DNA from: Mycobacteriaceae bacterium
GTDB lineage: Bacteria; Actinomycetota; Actinomycetes; Mycobacteriales; Mycobacteriaceae
DNA: 41,778 nucleotides
Direction: 5' to 3'
Assembly (NCBI GenBank): GCA_019749805.1
Contig: JAIEPH010000021.1
Location: 1-41,778 of the forward strand
Below the pieces are notes generated by a model. The model searched no databases. It saw only the letters and a program-made list of their open reading frames with translations, and was not told the origin of the DNA. This document shows, one piece after another, positions 1 through 7,340 of this stretch. Position numbers and translations under genes: made by a program. Numbering within the stretch: position 1 is the first letter of the stretch; the number at the start of each line of letters is the position of its first letter.

Positions 1-73
1 TCACGCGCGAACGTGGGTTACCCGCACATCAAATGCCGGAAATGCGTGGTTCAAGCCCACACTCGCCGCAGCA

Positions 74-1252
74 CTAGTCAAGCAGAGTGCGGACCACCGC
101 GTCGGCCAACAGGCGACCCGGGTCGGTGAGGATCAAATGCTCGCCGTCGCGGATCAGCAGCCCGTCCTCGATCACGGTCTGGGCCCGATGCCGTTCGGCC
201 TCATTCAAGGCCGCCATCGGCAGTCCGTCGCGCAACCGCACCCGCAGCATGACGTCCTCGGTGTGCAGCGCGCCCGCGTCGAGCCGCTCGAAATCTGCCA
301 CCGGCAACGTCCCCTCGGCCAGCTTTTGCGCATAAGGGTTGGGATGCTTGACATTCCACCATCGGGTGGTGTCGACGTAACCGTGCGCACCAGGTCCGGC
401 GCCCCACCATTCACCACCGTTCCAGTAGCCGACGTTGTGCCGGCACTCGCCACCGGGCAAGCACCAGTTCGAGACCTCGTACCAACCCAGACCCGCCTCC
501 GACAACCGCGCGTCTATCAACTCGTATCGATGCGCGAGCTCGTCGTTGTCGGGTGGACGAACCTCGCCGCGCCGAACCCGGCGGGCCAGCGCCGTACCGT
601 CCTCGACCACCAGCGCGTAGGCGGACACGTGGTCGACCTTCGCCTCGACGGCGGCGTCCACCGAGCGCAGCAGGTCGTCGTCGGTCTCCCCCGGCGTGCC
701 GTAGATCAGGTCGAGGTTGACGTGCTCGAAACCCGACGCGCGCGCGTCGCGCGCCGCCTCCAGAGCCCGCCCCGGCGAGTGCACCCGATCCAGCACCGCC
801 AGCACGTGCGGTGCCACCGACTGCATGCCCAGCGACACCCGGGTGAAGCCGGCCGCCCGCAGGTGCTCGAACAGCTGGGGTGAGGTCGACTCGGGGTTCG
901 CCTCCGTCGTGATTTCGGCCTCACTGGCGAGCGTGAAATGCGCGCGGATCGCGTTCAGCACCGACGCCAGACCGGCGCCGCCGAGCAGCGAGGGGGTGCC
1001 GCCACCGACGAAGACGGTGTCGACGACGGGAGTGGAGCCCAGCCGATCGGCGGCCAGTGCCAGCTCCGCACGCAGCGCCGCCAGCCAGCCGTCGGGATTC
1101 GTTCCGCCCAGCTCTGCTGGGGTATAGGTGTTGAAATCGCAGTAGCCGCACCGGGCGGCGCAGAAGGGCACATGGACGTAGACGCCGAACGGGCGGCCCG
1201 GCGTCAGCGCCAGATCGGGCAGCTCGCGCATGCCTGCCGTCGGGACTGTCAT
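74..1252 (-). CDS. hemW: HemW-like radical SAM protein
   Basis: A 392-residue radical SAM protein of the HemN/HemW family. The [4Fe-4S]/SAM motif CxxxCxxC is Cys31, Cys35, Cys38 (CAARCGYC). A later HNVGYW stretch matches the HNxxYW motif of HemW-type proteins, which act as heme chaperones. True coproporphyrinogen oxidases (HemN) have a longer N-terminal part, so HemW is the better call. The ATG at 1252 is preceded on the minus strand by GAAACT ending 6 nt upstream, which would fit a leaderless transcript; Met8 is an alternative start. It is divergent from the sulfite reductase operon. In M. tuberculosis the equivalent is, from memory, Rv2388c. The assignment as HemW rather than HemN is inference from motifs. 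Confidence 0.9.
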   Translation of the reverse strand: MTVPTAGMRELPDLALTPGRPFGVYVHVPFCAARCGYCDFNTYTPAELGGTNPDGWLAALRAELALAADRLGSTPVVDTVFVGGGTPSLLGGAGLASVLNAIRAHFTLASEAEITTEANPESTSPQLFEHLRAAGFTRVSLGMQSVAPHVLAVLDRVHSPGRALEAARDARASGFEHVNLDLIYGTPGETDDDLLRSVDAAVEAKVDHVSAYALVVEDGTALARRVRRGEVRPPDNDELAHRYELIDARLSEAGLGWYEVSNWCLPGGECRHNVGYWNGGEWWGAGPGAHGYVDTTRWWNVKHPNPYAQKLAEGTLPVADFERLDAGALHTEDVMLRVRLRDGLPMAALNEAERHRAQTVIEDGLLIRDGEHLILTDPGRLLADAVVRTLLD

Positions 1253-1280
1253 GCAGCCAGTTTCCCAGATCGCGCCTGTT

Positions 1281-1293
1281 GCTCACGGTGAGC
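1281..1293. repeat. Perfect palindrome in the hemW / sirA intergenic region
   Basis: GCTCAC, one G, GTGAGC: two perfect 6-bp arms around a single base, between the divergent hemW start (1252) and the sirA leader promoter (about 1334). The position suits an operator for either gene, but no regulator can be named from the sequence. Confidence 0.35.
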
Positions 1294-1323
1294 GCACGTC
1301 TGGCCCGGTTAGGGCATCTGTCG

Positions 1324-1346
1324 GTGCCCGTGGCACAATTGGCAGC
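1324..1346 (+). promoter_or_regulatory. Promoter (-10) of the sirA-cysH-che1 operon
   Basis: CACAAT (1334-1339) ends 7 nt before the GTG of the polycysteine short ORF at 1347, the spacing of leaderless mycobacterial mRNAs. The -10 overlaps a palindrome, GTGCC (1324-1328), CGT, GGCAC (1332-1336), that could be an operator. No clear -35 box is seen. Confidence 0.55.
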
Positions 1347-1442
1347 GTGAAGTCCGGCCGCATCTTCCCCCACCGCGTATCGCTGGTGGTGCGGCGTCAC
1401 GTCGACTTCAAGCGCGTCTGTACCTGTTGTTGTCTGCCCTGA
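1347..1442 (+). CDS. Polycysteine leaderless short ORF (cysteine attenuator peptide)
   Basis: A 31-codon ORF starting at GTG and ending VCTCCCLP, so four of its last seven codons are Cys (TGT ACC TGT TGT TGT CTG CCC TGA). A -10-like box lies just upstream, so the transcript probably begins at the start codon. It ends 105 nt before sirA. Polycysteine leaderless short ORFs ahead of cysteine-metabolism operons are established in M. smegmatis and M. tuberculosis as attenuators: ribosomes stalling at Cys codons when Cys-tRNA is scarce keep the mRNA from folding over the downstream ribosome binding site. The tract, position and downstream hairpins seen here fit that model. The peptide itself probably has no further role. 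Confidence 0.85.
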   Translation: MKSGRIFPHRVSLVVRRHVDFKRVCTCCCLP

Positions 1443-1547
1443 CGCGCTGACCTGCCCACCTGTACTTGCAGCTGGCCGCCGGATCTGCGCCGCCGGTCAG
1501 CCCACCGGTGAGACGCGCGGTCCGGCTCCACAAAGGAGCCAAACCAC
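1443..1547 (+). promoter_or_regulatory. Attenuator leader with sequestered sirA ribosome binding site
   Basis: Two hairpins are visible. GCTGGCCG (1471-1478) pairs with CGGTCAGC (1494-1501), with one G-U pair. GGCTCC (1524-1529) pairs perfectly with GGAGCC (1535-1540) around ACAAA. The second stem contains the Shine-Dalgarno AAAGGAG (1532-1538) of sirA, start at 1548. Closing the stem should block sirA translation; ribosomes stalled on the Cys codons could disturb the fold. Pairings are read from sequence; the switching mechanism is inferred from the known family. Confidence 0.65.
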
Positions 1548-3227
1548 ATGACAACAGCCGAATCAAAGCCCAAGCCTCTGAAGCGCCCACGTGGCGAGGG
1601 TCAGTGGGCGCTCGGATACCGCGAGCCGCTCAACCCGAACGAACAGTCCAAGAAGGACGACAACCCGCTCAACGTGCGGGCACGCATCGAGAACATCTAC
1701 GCCAAGAACGGCTTCGAGTCGATCGACAAGGGCGACCTGCGTGGCCGTTTCCGGTGGTGGGGTCTCTACACCCAGCGCAAGCCGGGCTATGACGGCACCT
1801 GGACCGGTGACGAGAACACCGACATGCTCGAGGACGAGTACTTCATGCTGCGCGTCCGCAGCGACGGCGGTGCCCTGACCGCGGCCGCGCTGCGCACGCT
1901 GGGCGGTATCTCCACCGAGTTCGCGCGCGACACCGCCGACATCTCTGACCGGCAGAACATCCAGTACCACTGGATCGAGGTCGAGAACATGCCCGAGATC
2001 TGGCGGCGGCTCGACGAGGTCGGACTCCAGACCACCGAGGCGTGCGGCGACTGCCCCCGCGTCGTCCTCGGCTCGCCGCTGGCCGGCGAGTCGCTCGACG
2101 AGGTGATCGACGGAAGTCCGGCGATTGACGAAATCGTCAAGCGCTACATCAACAAGCCCGAGTACTCGAACCTGCCGCGCAAGTTCAAGACTGCGATCTC
2201 GGGCCTGCAGGACGTTGTGCACGAGGTCAACGACGTGGCGTTCATCGGCGTCGAGCACCCCGAACACGGTCCGGGATTCGATCTGTGGGTGGGCGGCGGT
2301 CTGTCCACCAACCCGATGCTCGGCCAGCGGGTCGGCGCCTGGGTGCCGCTCGACGAGGTGCCCGACGTGTGGGAGGGCGTGGTCAGCGTCTTCCGCGACT
2401 ACGGATACCGACGGTTGCGGTCCAAGGCCCGGCTGAAGTTCCTGATCAAGGACTGGGGCGTCGAAAAATTCAGGCAGGTTCTCGAGACCGAATACCTGAA
2501 GCGCACGCTGATCGACGGGCCCGCCCCGATCCCCGTCACCCGCCCGATCGACCACGTCGGCGTGCAGAAACTGAAGAACGGCCTGAACGCCGTCGGCGTC
2601 GCACCGATCGCGGGCCGCGTTTCGGGCACCATCCTGACCAAGGTGGCCGACCTGGCCGAGGCCGCGGGCAGCGATCGGATCCGATTTACGCCGTATCAGA
2701 AGCTGATCATCCTCGATGTTCCCAGTGAAAAGGTGGCCAAGCTCGTCGAACAGCTGGACGCGCTGGGCCTGCCCGCGCAGCCGTCACACTGGCGGCGCAA
2801 CCTCATGGCCTGCACGGGCATCGAGTTCTGCAAGCTGAGCTTCGCCGAGACCCGCAGCCGTTCGCAGGTGCTGGTTCCGGAGCTGGAGAAGCGCCTCGAG
2901 GACATCAACGCCCAGCTCGACGTGCCGATCACCGTCAACATCAACGGCTGCCCGAACTCATGCGCGCGAATCCAGGTGGCCGACATCGGGTTCAAGGGCC
3001 AGATGGTCGACGATGGCGATGGGCCCGAGGAGGGTTTTCAGGTCCACCTCGGGGGAAGCCTGGGTCTCGACAGCGGGTTCGGCCGCAAGTTGCGTCAGCA
3101 CAAGGTGCTCTCGACCGAGTTGGCTGACTACATCGAACGAGTTGTTCGCAACTTCGTGAAACATCGCGAGGCCGGCGAGCGTTTCGCTACGTGGGCCGTA
3201 CGAGCAGACGAGGCGGATTTGCGATGA
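1548..3227 (+). CDS. sirA: Ferredoxin-dependent sulfite reductase SirA (NirA)
   Basis: A 559-residue siroheme- and [4Fe-4S]-containing reductase that takes sulfite to sulfide with electrons from ferredoxin. Cluster ligands are visible as Cys422 and Cys428 (ACTGIEFC) and Cys468 and Cys472 (NGCPNSC), the classic C-x5-C and C-x3-C pairs. Two ferrite-like repeats are present, as usual for the family, and the length matches the mycobacterial enzyme. Old annotations call it nitrite reductase (NirA); work on the M. tuberculosis homologue shows sulfite reductase activity. The ATG at 1548 has a strong AAAGGAG 9 nt upstream, held in a hairpin. It is followed by cysH and a sirohydrochlorin chelatase that supplies its cofactor. 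Its neighbours and the polycysteine leader support the sulfur rather than the nitrogen role. Confidence 0.95.
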   Translation: MTTAESKPKPLKRPRGEGQWALGYREPLNPNEQSKKDDNPLNVRARIENIYAKNGFESIDKGDLRGRFRWWGLYTQRKPGYDGTWTGDENTDMLEDEYFMLRVRSDGGALTAAALRTLGGISTEFARDTADISDRQNIQYHWIEVENMPEIWRRLDEVGLQTTEACGDCPRVVLGSPLAGESLDEVIDGSPAIDEIVKRYINKPEYSNLPRKFKTAISGLQDVVHEVNDVAFIGVEHPEHGPGFDLWVGGGLSTNPMLGQRVGAWVPLDEVPDVWEGVVSVFRDYGYRRLRSKARLKFLIKDWGVEKFRQVLETEYLKRTLIDGPAPIPVTRPIDHVGVQKLKNGLNAVGVAPIAGRVSGTILTKVADLAEAAGSDRIRFTPYQKLIILDVPSEKVAKLVEQLDALGLPAQPSHWRRNLMACTGIEFCKLSFAETRSRSQVLVPELEKRLEDINAQLDVPITVNINGCPNSCARIQVADIGFKGQMVDDGDGPEEGFQVHLGGSLGLDSGFGRKLRQHKVLSTELADYIERVVRNFVKHREAGERFATWAVRADEADLR

Positions 3228-3243
3228 GCGCTAGCGCGACGAG
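3223..3243 (+). repeat. Intercistronic 21-nt repeat, copy 1
   Basis: GATGAGCGCT, then A, then GCGCGACGAG. The TGA inside it is the stop codon of sirA, and 12 nt separate it from the cysH start. It contains the perfect palindrome GCGCTAGCGC. Two near-identical copies occur at 13034-13054 and 25409-25429, also between co-directional genes. Confidence 0.7.
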
Positions 3244-3255
3244 TAGAGGGCACAG

Positions 3256-3960
3256 ATGACTGACCTAATGTCCGACATTGACCTGATCGCATTGGCAGAA
3301 CGCGGCGCGGCGGAACTCGAGGGTGCGAACGCCGACGAACTACTGCGCTGGACCGAGGAGAACTTCGGCGGCAATTACGTCGTCGCGTCGAACATGCAGG
3401 ACGCCGTCCTGGTCGATATGGCCGCGAAGGTACGACCGGGCGTCGACGTGCTGTTCCTCGATACCGGGTACCACTTCGTCGAGACGATCGGCACCCGTGA
3501 CGCGGTCGAGGCGGTCTACGACATCAATGTCGTCAACGTCACGCCGGAGAACGGTGTCGCCAAGCAGGACGAGTTGTTCGGCAAGGATCTGTTCGCCCGC
3601 GAGCCCAGCGAGTGCTGCCGGATGCGCAAGGTCGAGCCGCTGTCCAAGGCCTTGCGCGGATACTCGGCATGGGTGACCGGCATCCGCCGCGTCGAGGCGC
3701 CTACACGTGCCAACGCGCCACTCATCAGCTGGGACAAGGCTTTCGGATTGGTGAAGATCAACCCGATCGCGGCGTGGTCCGACGAGGACATGCAGGCGTA
3801 CATCGACGCCAACGATGTGCTCGTCAATCCCCTGGTTTTCGAGGGCTATCCGTCGATCGGTTGCGCCCCGTGCACCGCCAAGCCCGTCGAGGGCGCCGAT
3901 CCGCGCAGCGGTCGCTGGGCGGGCCAGACGAAGACGGAATGCGGACTGCACGCGTCGTGA
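3256..3960 (+). CDS. cysH: Adenylylsulfate (APS) reductase CysH
   Basis: A 234-residue reductase converting APS to sulfite and AMP with thioredoxin. A [4Fe-4S] signature separates APS reductases from PAPS reductases. Here it is Cys120-Cys121 (ECCRMRKVEPL) and Cys203-x2-Cys206 (GCAPC). The catalytic Cys229 is in the C-terminal ECGLH motif. The PP-loop-type N-terminal half is intact. The ATG at 3256 has AGAGGG 5 nt upstream; a second ATG at 3268 is possible. The stop codon overlaps the next gene's GTG by 4 nt, suggesting translational coupling. It feeds sulfite to SirA encoded just upstream and should share the cysteine-responsive leader. Confidence 0.95.
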   Translation: MTDLMSDIDLIALAERGAAELEGANADELLRWTEENFGGNYVVASNMQDAVLVDMAAKVRPGVDVLFLDTGYHFVETIGTRDAVEAVYDINVVNVTPENGVAKQDELFGKDLFAREPSECCRMRKVEPLSKALRGYSAWVTGIRRVEAPTRANAPLISWDKAFGLVKINPIAAWSDEDMQAYIDANDVLVNPLVFEGYPSIGCAPCTAKPVEGADPRSGRWAGQTKTECGLHAS

Positions 3961-4685
3961 CGGTTCCGGCTTCCGCCAGCCGCCCTACGCTGGTCCTGGC
4001 GGCACACGGCAGCGTCGACCCGCGGTCGGCCGCGGTGACGCATGCCGTTGCGGGCCGCATCCGGCGGCTGCGGCCCTGGCTCGACGTCCGTGCCGCGTTC
4101 CTGGAGAAGACCGACCCGAACCTGCGTGACGTGCTGACCGGCCTTCCCGACGGCGTGGTGGTGCCGTTCCTGCTGGCCGATGCGTATCACGCGCGGGTCG
4201 ACATCCCCGGGATGATCGAGCAGTCGGGTGCGCGGGTCGACCAGGCCGAGGTGCTCGGGGAAGATCCAGCCCTGCTCTCCGTGTTGCGGCAGCGGCTGTC
4301 CGAAACCGGGGTGTCGCCGGACGAGGACGGCCTCGGTGTCGTGGTCGCGGCCGTCGGCTCGTCGAACGAGGCGGCCAACGCGCGAACCGGGGACGTGGCG
4401 TGTGCGCTCAGCGCCGGAACCCGTTGGGCCGGTGCCCAAGTCGCGTTCGCGACCGGACCACGGCCGAACGTCGCCGACGCGGTGGAGCGGCTGCGGGCCG
4501 ACGGCGCCCGGAATCTGGTGATCGCCCCATGGTTCCTGGCGCACGGCATCATCACGGACCGCGTGGCGTCCTATGCGGCAACTCACGGCATTCCGATGGC
4601 CGAGCCGTTGGGTTCACACAACCTGGTCGCCGCCACGGTGCTCGACCGTTTCGACGCGATGAGCGTCGTCTCCGCCGCCGCCTGA
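3957..4685 (+). CDS. che1: Sirohydrochlorin chelatase-like protein (Che1/CbiX type)
   Basis: A 242-residue protein with two CbiX/SirB-like halves. The N-terminal half has the metal-binding LAAHGS motif and the second half has FLAHGI. Such proteins insert Fe2+ (or Co2+) into sirohydrochlorin. Sitting after sirA and cysH, the likely job is the iron-chelation step that makes siroheme for SirA. The GTG at 3957 overlaps the cysH stop (GTGA), which favours this start over the in-frame ATG at 3939. The M. tuberculosis counterpart in the same position is, from memory, Rv2393. The metal specificity cannot be read from the sequence. Confidence 0.85.
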   Translation: MTVPASASRPTLVLAAHGSVDPRSAAVTHAVAGRIRRLRPWLDVRAAFLEKTDPNLRDVLTGLPDGVVVPFLLADAYHARVDIPGMIEQSGARVDQAEVLGEDPALLSVLRQRLSETGVSPDEDGLGVVVAAVGSSNEAANARTGDVACALSAGTRWAGAQVAFATGPRPNVADAVERLRADGARNLVIAPWFLAHGIITDRVASYAATHGIPMAEPLGSHNLVAATVLDRFDAMSVVSAAA

Positions 4686-4719
4686 CGGTAACCGGTCATC
4701 GCATCCACTCGCGCCTGCC

Positions 4720-4760
4720 TTGACCCTCGCGTCGCCACCGTGCTAAGCAGTTGCTCAGCA
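4720..4760 (+). promoter_or_regulatory. Probable promoter/operator of the first aldehyde dehydrogenase
   Basis: TTGACC (4720-4725) is followed 18 nt later by TAAGCA (4744-4749), a weak -35/-10 pair. Overlapping the -10 is an imperfect palindrome, TGCTAAGCA (4741-4749), GT, TGCTCAGCA (4752-4760), with one mismatch over 9-bp arms. This is a good candidate operator for the LacI-type regulator encoded downstream. Confidence 0.45.
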
Positions 4761-4802
4761 TGGTGAGCGACGCGCTCCCGTGGGCGACGAGAAAGGTCAA
4801 CG

Positions 4803-6269
4803 ATGACATCGACGGTGACACTGCAGACGGTTCTGGACGAACTCACCGCACGGCCAGGCACTGGTGAGAAGATCTCGGTCATCAATCCGGTGACCGAAGA
4901 GCAAATCGTCGAGTTCACCGACTGCGGCGCGGAGGCCGTCGATGAGGCCGTCGCGCGCGCGAAAGCCTCTTTCGAGGCGGGCGTGTGGTCGGAGCTGCCC
5001 GGACGCGCGCGGGCCAAGATCATGTGGAAGATCGCCGATCTCATCGACGAGCACGCCGACGAGATCGCGCACCTCGATTCGCTCAACACCGGCATGCCGC
5101 TGATGCAGGCGACGCTGGGCCTGCCCAACTGCGCCGAGTTCTTCCGCTACTACGCGGGCTGGTGTTCCAAGATCAGCGGCAGCGCGTACGACGTGAAGAC
5201 CGCGGGAATTGCCACCGACACGTGGGTCGACATGCACACATACACGCTCAAGGAGCCGTATAGCGTTGTGGGCCTGATCTTTCCGTGGAACGGCCCGATC
5301 TTCAACGCATGCGCGAAGCTCGCGCCGGCGCTGGCCGCAGGCTGCAGCATGGTGGTCAAGCCCGCAGAGGAGACGCCGCTGTCGGCGATCCTGCTCAACC
5401 GATTGATCCACGAGGCAGGCGTGCCCGAGGGCGTCGTCAACCTGCTGACCGGCTACGGCCACACCGCGGGCGCGGCGATCACGGCGCATCCTGACGTCGA
5501 GAAGGTGGCCTTCACCGGCTCGACCGAGATCGGCAAGGAAATCGTCCGGGCATCCGCGGGCAACCTCAAGAAGGTCATGCTCGAGCTCGGCGGTAAGTCG
5601 CCGGTGCTGATCTACGACGACGCGGACCTGGAAAAGGCCATCTTCATGGCGTCGATGGGAATCTTCGTGCACTCCGGCCAGGGCTGTGTGTGCGGCTCGC
5701 GCGTATTCGTCCAGCGCGGCGTCTACGACCAGGTGCTCGAAGGCATCTCGAACATGGCCAACTTCGTCAAGCTCGGCGGACCTGACGAGGAGGGGTGCAT
5801 GAGCGGCCCGCTGATCAGTCAGAAGCAGCTGACCAGGGTCATGGGTTACATCGACGAGGGGAAGTCCGAGGGCGCCGAGGTCGTCACGGGCGGCCACCGG
5901 CTCGATCGCAAGGGCTACTTCGTGCACCCGACCGTCCTGACCAACGTCAACCGTGACATGCGGCTGTATCAGGAGGAGATCTTCGGGCCCGTGGTCACGG
6001 TCCTGCCGTTCGACGACGACGACGAAGCCGTCGCGATGGCCAACGACACGACGTACGGCCTGGCGGCCACCGCGTGGACCAACAACCTCAGCCGCGCGCA
6101 TCGGCTCGGCAAGCGGTTGCAAGCCGGAACCGTAACGATCAACTGCCAGTTGGTATTCGACCACGCGGTGCCGTTCGGTGGGTACCGGCAGTCCGGCTGG
6201 GGACACGAGTTCGGCCAGGAAGGTATCGACGCCTACTTGAAGACGAAGTCGGTCTGGGCACAGCTCTGA
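4803..6269 (+). CDS. NAD(P)-dependent aldehyde dehydrogenase
   Basis: A 488-residue aldehyde dehydrogenase oxidising an aldehyde to the acid. The general base is Glu261 (LELGGKSP) and the nucleophile Cys295 (SGQGCVCGSR). The FTGSTEIGKEI cofactor-loop motif and FPWNGP are present, and the length is normal. The substrate is unknown. The ATG at 4803 has AAAGG 8 nt upstream. A LacI-type regulator follows on the same strand and a second aldehyde dehydrogenase lies convergent beyond it, so the three probably form one regulated module. The two dehydrogenases are clearly related but differ in N-terminus and around the nucleophile, so they may have different substrates. Confidence 0.93.
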   Translation: MTSTVTLQTVLDELTARPGTGEKISVINPVTEEQIVEFTDCGAEAVDEAVARAKASFEAGVWSELPGRARAKIMWKIADLIDEHADEIAHLDSLNTGMPLMQATLGLPNCAEFFRYYAGWCSKISGSAYDVKTAGIATDTWVDMHTYTLKEPYSVVGLIFPWNGPIFNACAKLAPALAAGCSMVVKPAEETPLSAILLNRLIHEAGVPEGVVNLLTGYGHTAGAAITAHPDVEKVAFTGSTEIGKEIVRASAGNLKKVMLELGGKSPVLIYDDADLEKAIFMASMGIFVHSGQGCVCGSRVFVQRGVYDQVLEGISNMANFVKLGGPDEEGCMSGPLISQKQLTRVMGYIDEGKSEGAEVVTGGHRLDRKGYFVHPTVLTNVNRDMRLYQEEIFGPVVTVLPFDDDDEAVAMANDTTYGLAATAWTNNLSRAHRLGKRLQAGTVTINCQLVFDHAVPFGGYRQSGWGHEFGQEGIDAYLKTKSVWAQL

Positions 6270-6323
6270 CACCGATGCGGCGAGGACCACGCCGCGGACT
6301 ATGTGCGTACCCCGGCACTGAAC

Positions 6324-6340
6324 ATGCCACGATGTGGCAT
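6324..6340. repeat. Perfect palindrome at the LacI-type regulator start
   Basis: ATGCCAC, GAT, GTGGCAT: perfect 7-bp arms with a 3-nt centre. The likely start codon of the regulator (ATG 6339) overlaps its last bases. It may be an autoregulatory operator. If the gene started at 6303 or 6324 it would be coding sequence instead. Confidence 0.5.
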
Positions 6341-7340
6341 GGCCGGTCCCCAGGGCGCAGCAGCCCGTGAAACGCGACTGCCCAGGCCCACCACCGCTGA
6401 CGTCGCGCGTCTGGCGAACGTGTCGACCGCCACGGTGAGTTACGTCCTGAACGACGTCGAAGGGCACCGCATTTCCGAGCGGACCCGCGACGCCGTGATC
6501 CGCGCCGCCCAGCAGCTGGGTTACCGGCCAAACCTGGCCGCCCGCAATCTGGCGCGGGGGAAGAGCGGGGCGGTGCTCTACGTGGTTCCCCGTATCGCCG
6601 TCGGCGACATGCCGCTGCAGGCGGGCAGCCGAATGACGGCCGATCTGGCACGCGCCGGGCTGCTGCAGATCCAGATCTTCGAAACCGAAGACGACCGCAA
6701 CATCGTCGACGCGATCGACAACATCGACCCCGTTGCCGTCACGAGCCTGTTCCCGCTGCCCGACCGAGTCGTGCAGGCCATGAAGTCGGCCAACATCCCG
6801 CATATCGAGATCGGGACGCTGCCCGCACTGGGCAATCCGCCAGAGTCCGTGGGCGAGATACGAATTGATCATCTGGTCTCGCGTGGCCATCGCGAAATCG
6901 CCTTCGCGCGCGCCGGCGCGAAAAGGTGGCGGGTCCTGGGTGACTACTGGCTGGGCGGGGTCCTGTCGGCGGCCACGGCAAGACGATTGCCTCCCGTCCG
7001 TGTCGCCGACGTCACCCAAGAGAACGTCGTGGATGTCGTCACCTCGTGGGTACGCGAGGGCGTCACCGCGGTGTGCGCACAGAGCGACGAGGTGGCGTGC
7101 CTGATCCTTTTCGGCGTACGGGAGGCGGGTTTGAGGTGCCCCGCCGATTTGGCGGTCATCGGGGTGGACGCCGCCCCCATCGGAGCACTGAGCTCGCCAC
7201 CACTGACGACGGTCGAGTTCAATCCGAGGGCGGTCGCCGATGTCGCCATCGCGGCGCTGCTCGCCGGACTCGACTATCCCTCGCCACCACCGCCGCAGCC
7301 GGCCGACATCACCCGGCTGATCGTGCGCTCCTCGACCTGA
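6339..7340 (+). CDS. LacI-family transcriptional regulator
   Basis: About 333 residues. An N-terminal LacI helix-turn-helix is clear (TTADVARLANVSTATVSYVL), followed by the hinge region (AAQQLGYRPNLAARNLARG) and a periplasmic-binding-like effector domain. The effector domain is divergent from sugar-type LacI proteins, so the ligand cannot be guessed. Starts are possible at GTG 6303, ATG 6324 and ATG 6339; the last leaves the palindrome at 6324-6340 mostly upstream, so I prefer it. The gene ends exactly one base before the stop codon of the convergent second aldehyde dehydrogenase. It most likely controls one or both flanking dehydrogenases, which is inference from position. Confidence 0.88.
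   Translation: MAGPQGAAARETRLPRPTTADVARLANVSTATVSYVLNDVEGHRISERTRDAVIRAAQQLGYRPNLAARNLARGKSGAVLYVVPRIAVGDMPLQAGSRMTADLARAGLLQIQIFETEDDRNIVDAIDNIDPVAVTSLFPLPDRVVQAMKSANIPHIEIGTLPALGNPPESVGEIRIDHLVSRGHREIAFARAGAKRWRVLGDYWLGGVLSAATARRLPPVRVADVTQENVVDVVTSWVREGVTAVCAQSDEVACLILFGVREAGLRCPADLAVIGVDAAPIGALSSPPLTTVEFNPRAVADVAIAALLAGLDYPSPPPPQPADITRLIVRSST

Noticed and set aside
1..73. Bulged inverted repeat (GTGGG / CCCGCAC) before hemW's 3' end
   Set aside because: The stem is short with a bulged base and no U-tract; not enough to call a terminator.
1548..3227. Assignment of sirA as nitrite reductase
   Set aside because: The operon with APS reductase and the polycysteine leader points to sulfite reduction; the nirA name is a historical annotation.
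3224..3259. Mini-ORF starting at the ATG inside the 21-nt repeat
   Set aside because: Similar mini-ORFs appear in all three copies (for example MSACAKSRL), but they differ in length and end, and the stop codon function of the element is a simpler explanation.
3612..3956. N-terminal extension of the chelatase frame into cysH
   Set aside because: The extra 115 codons lie entirely inside cysH in another frame; GTG 3957 with a GTGA overlap is the natural start.
4797..7019. A 740-codon open frame on the minus strand
   Set aside because: It covers the aldehyde dehydrogenase and LacI genes in antisense, shows no recognisable domain and is His/Arg/Val/Asp-rich like other GC shadows.
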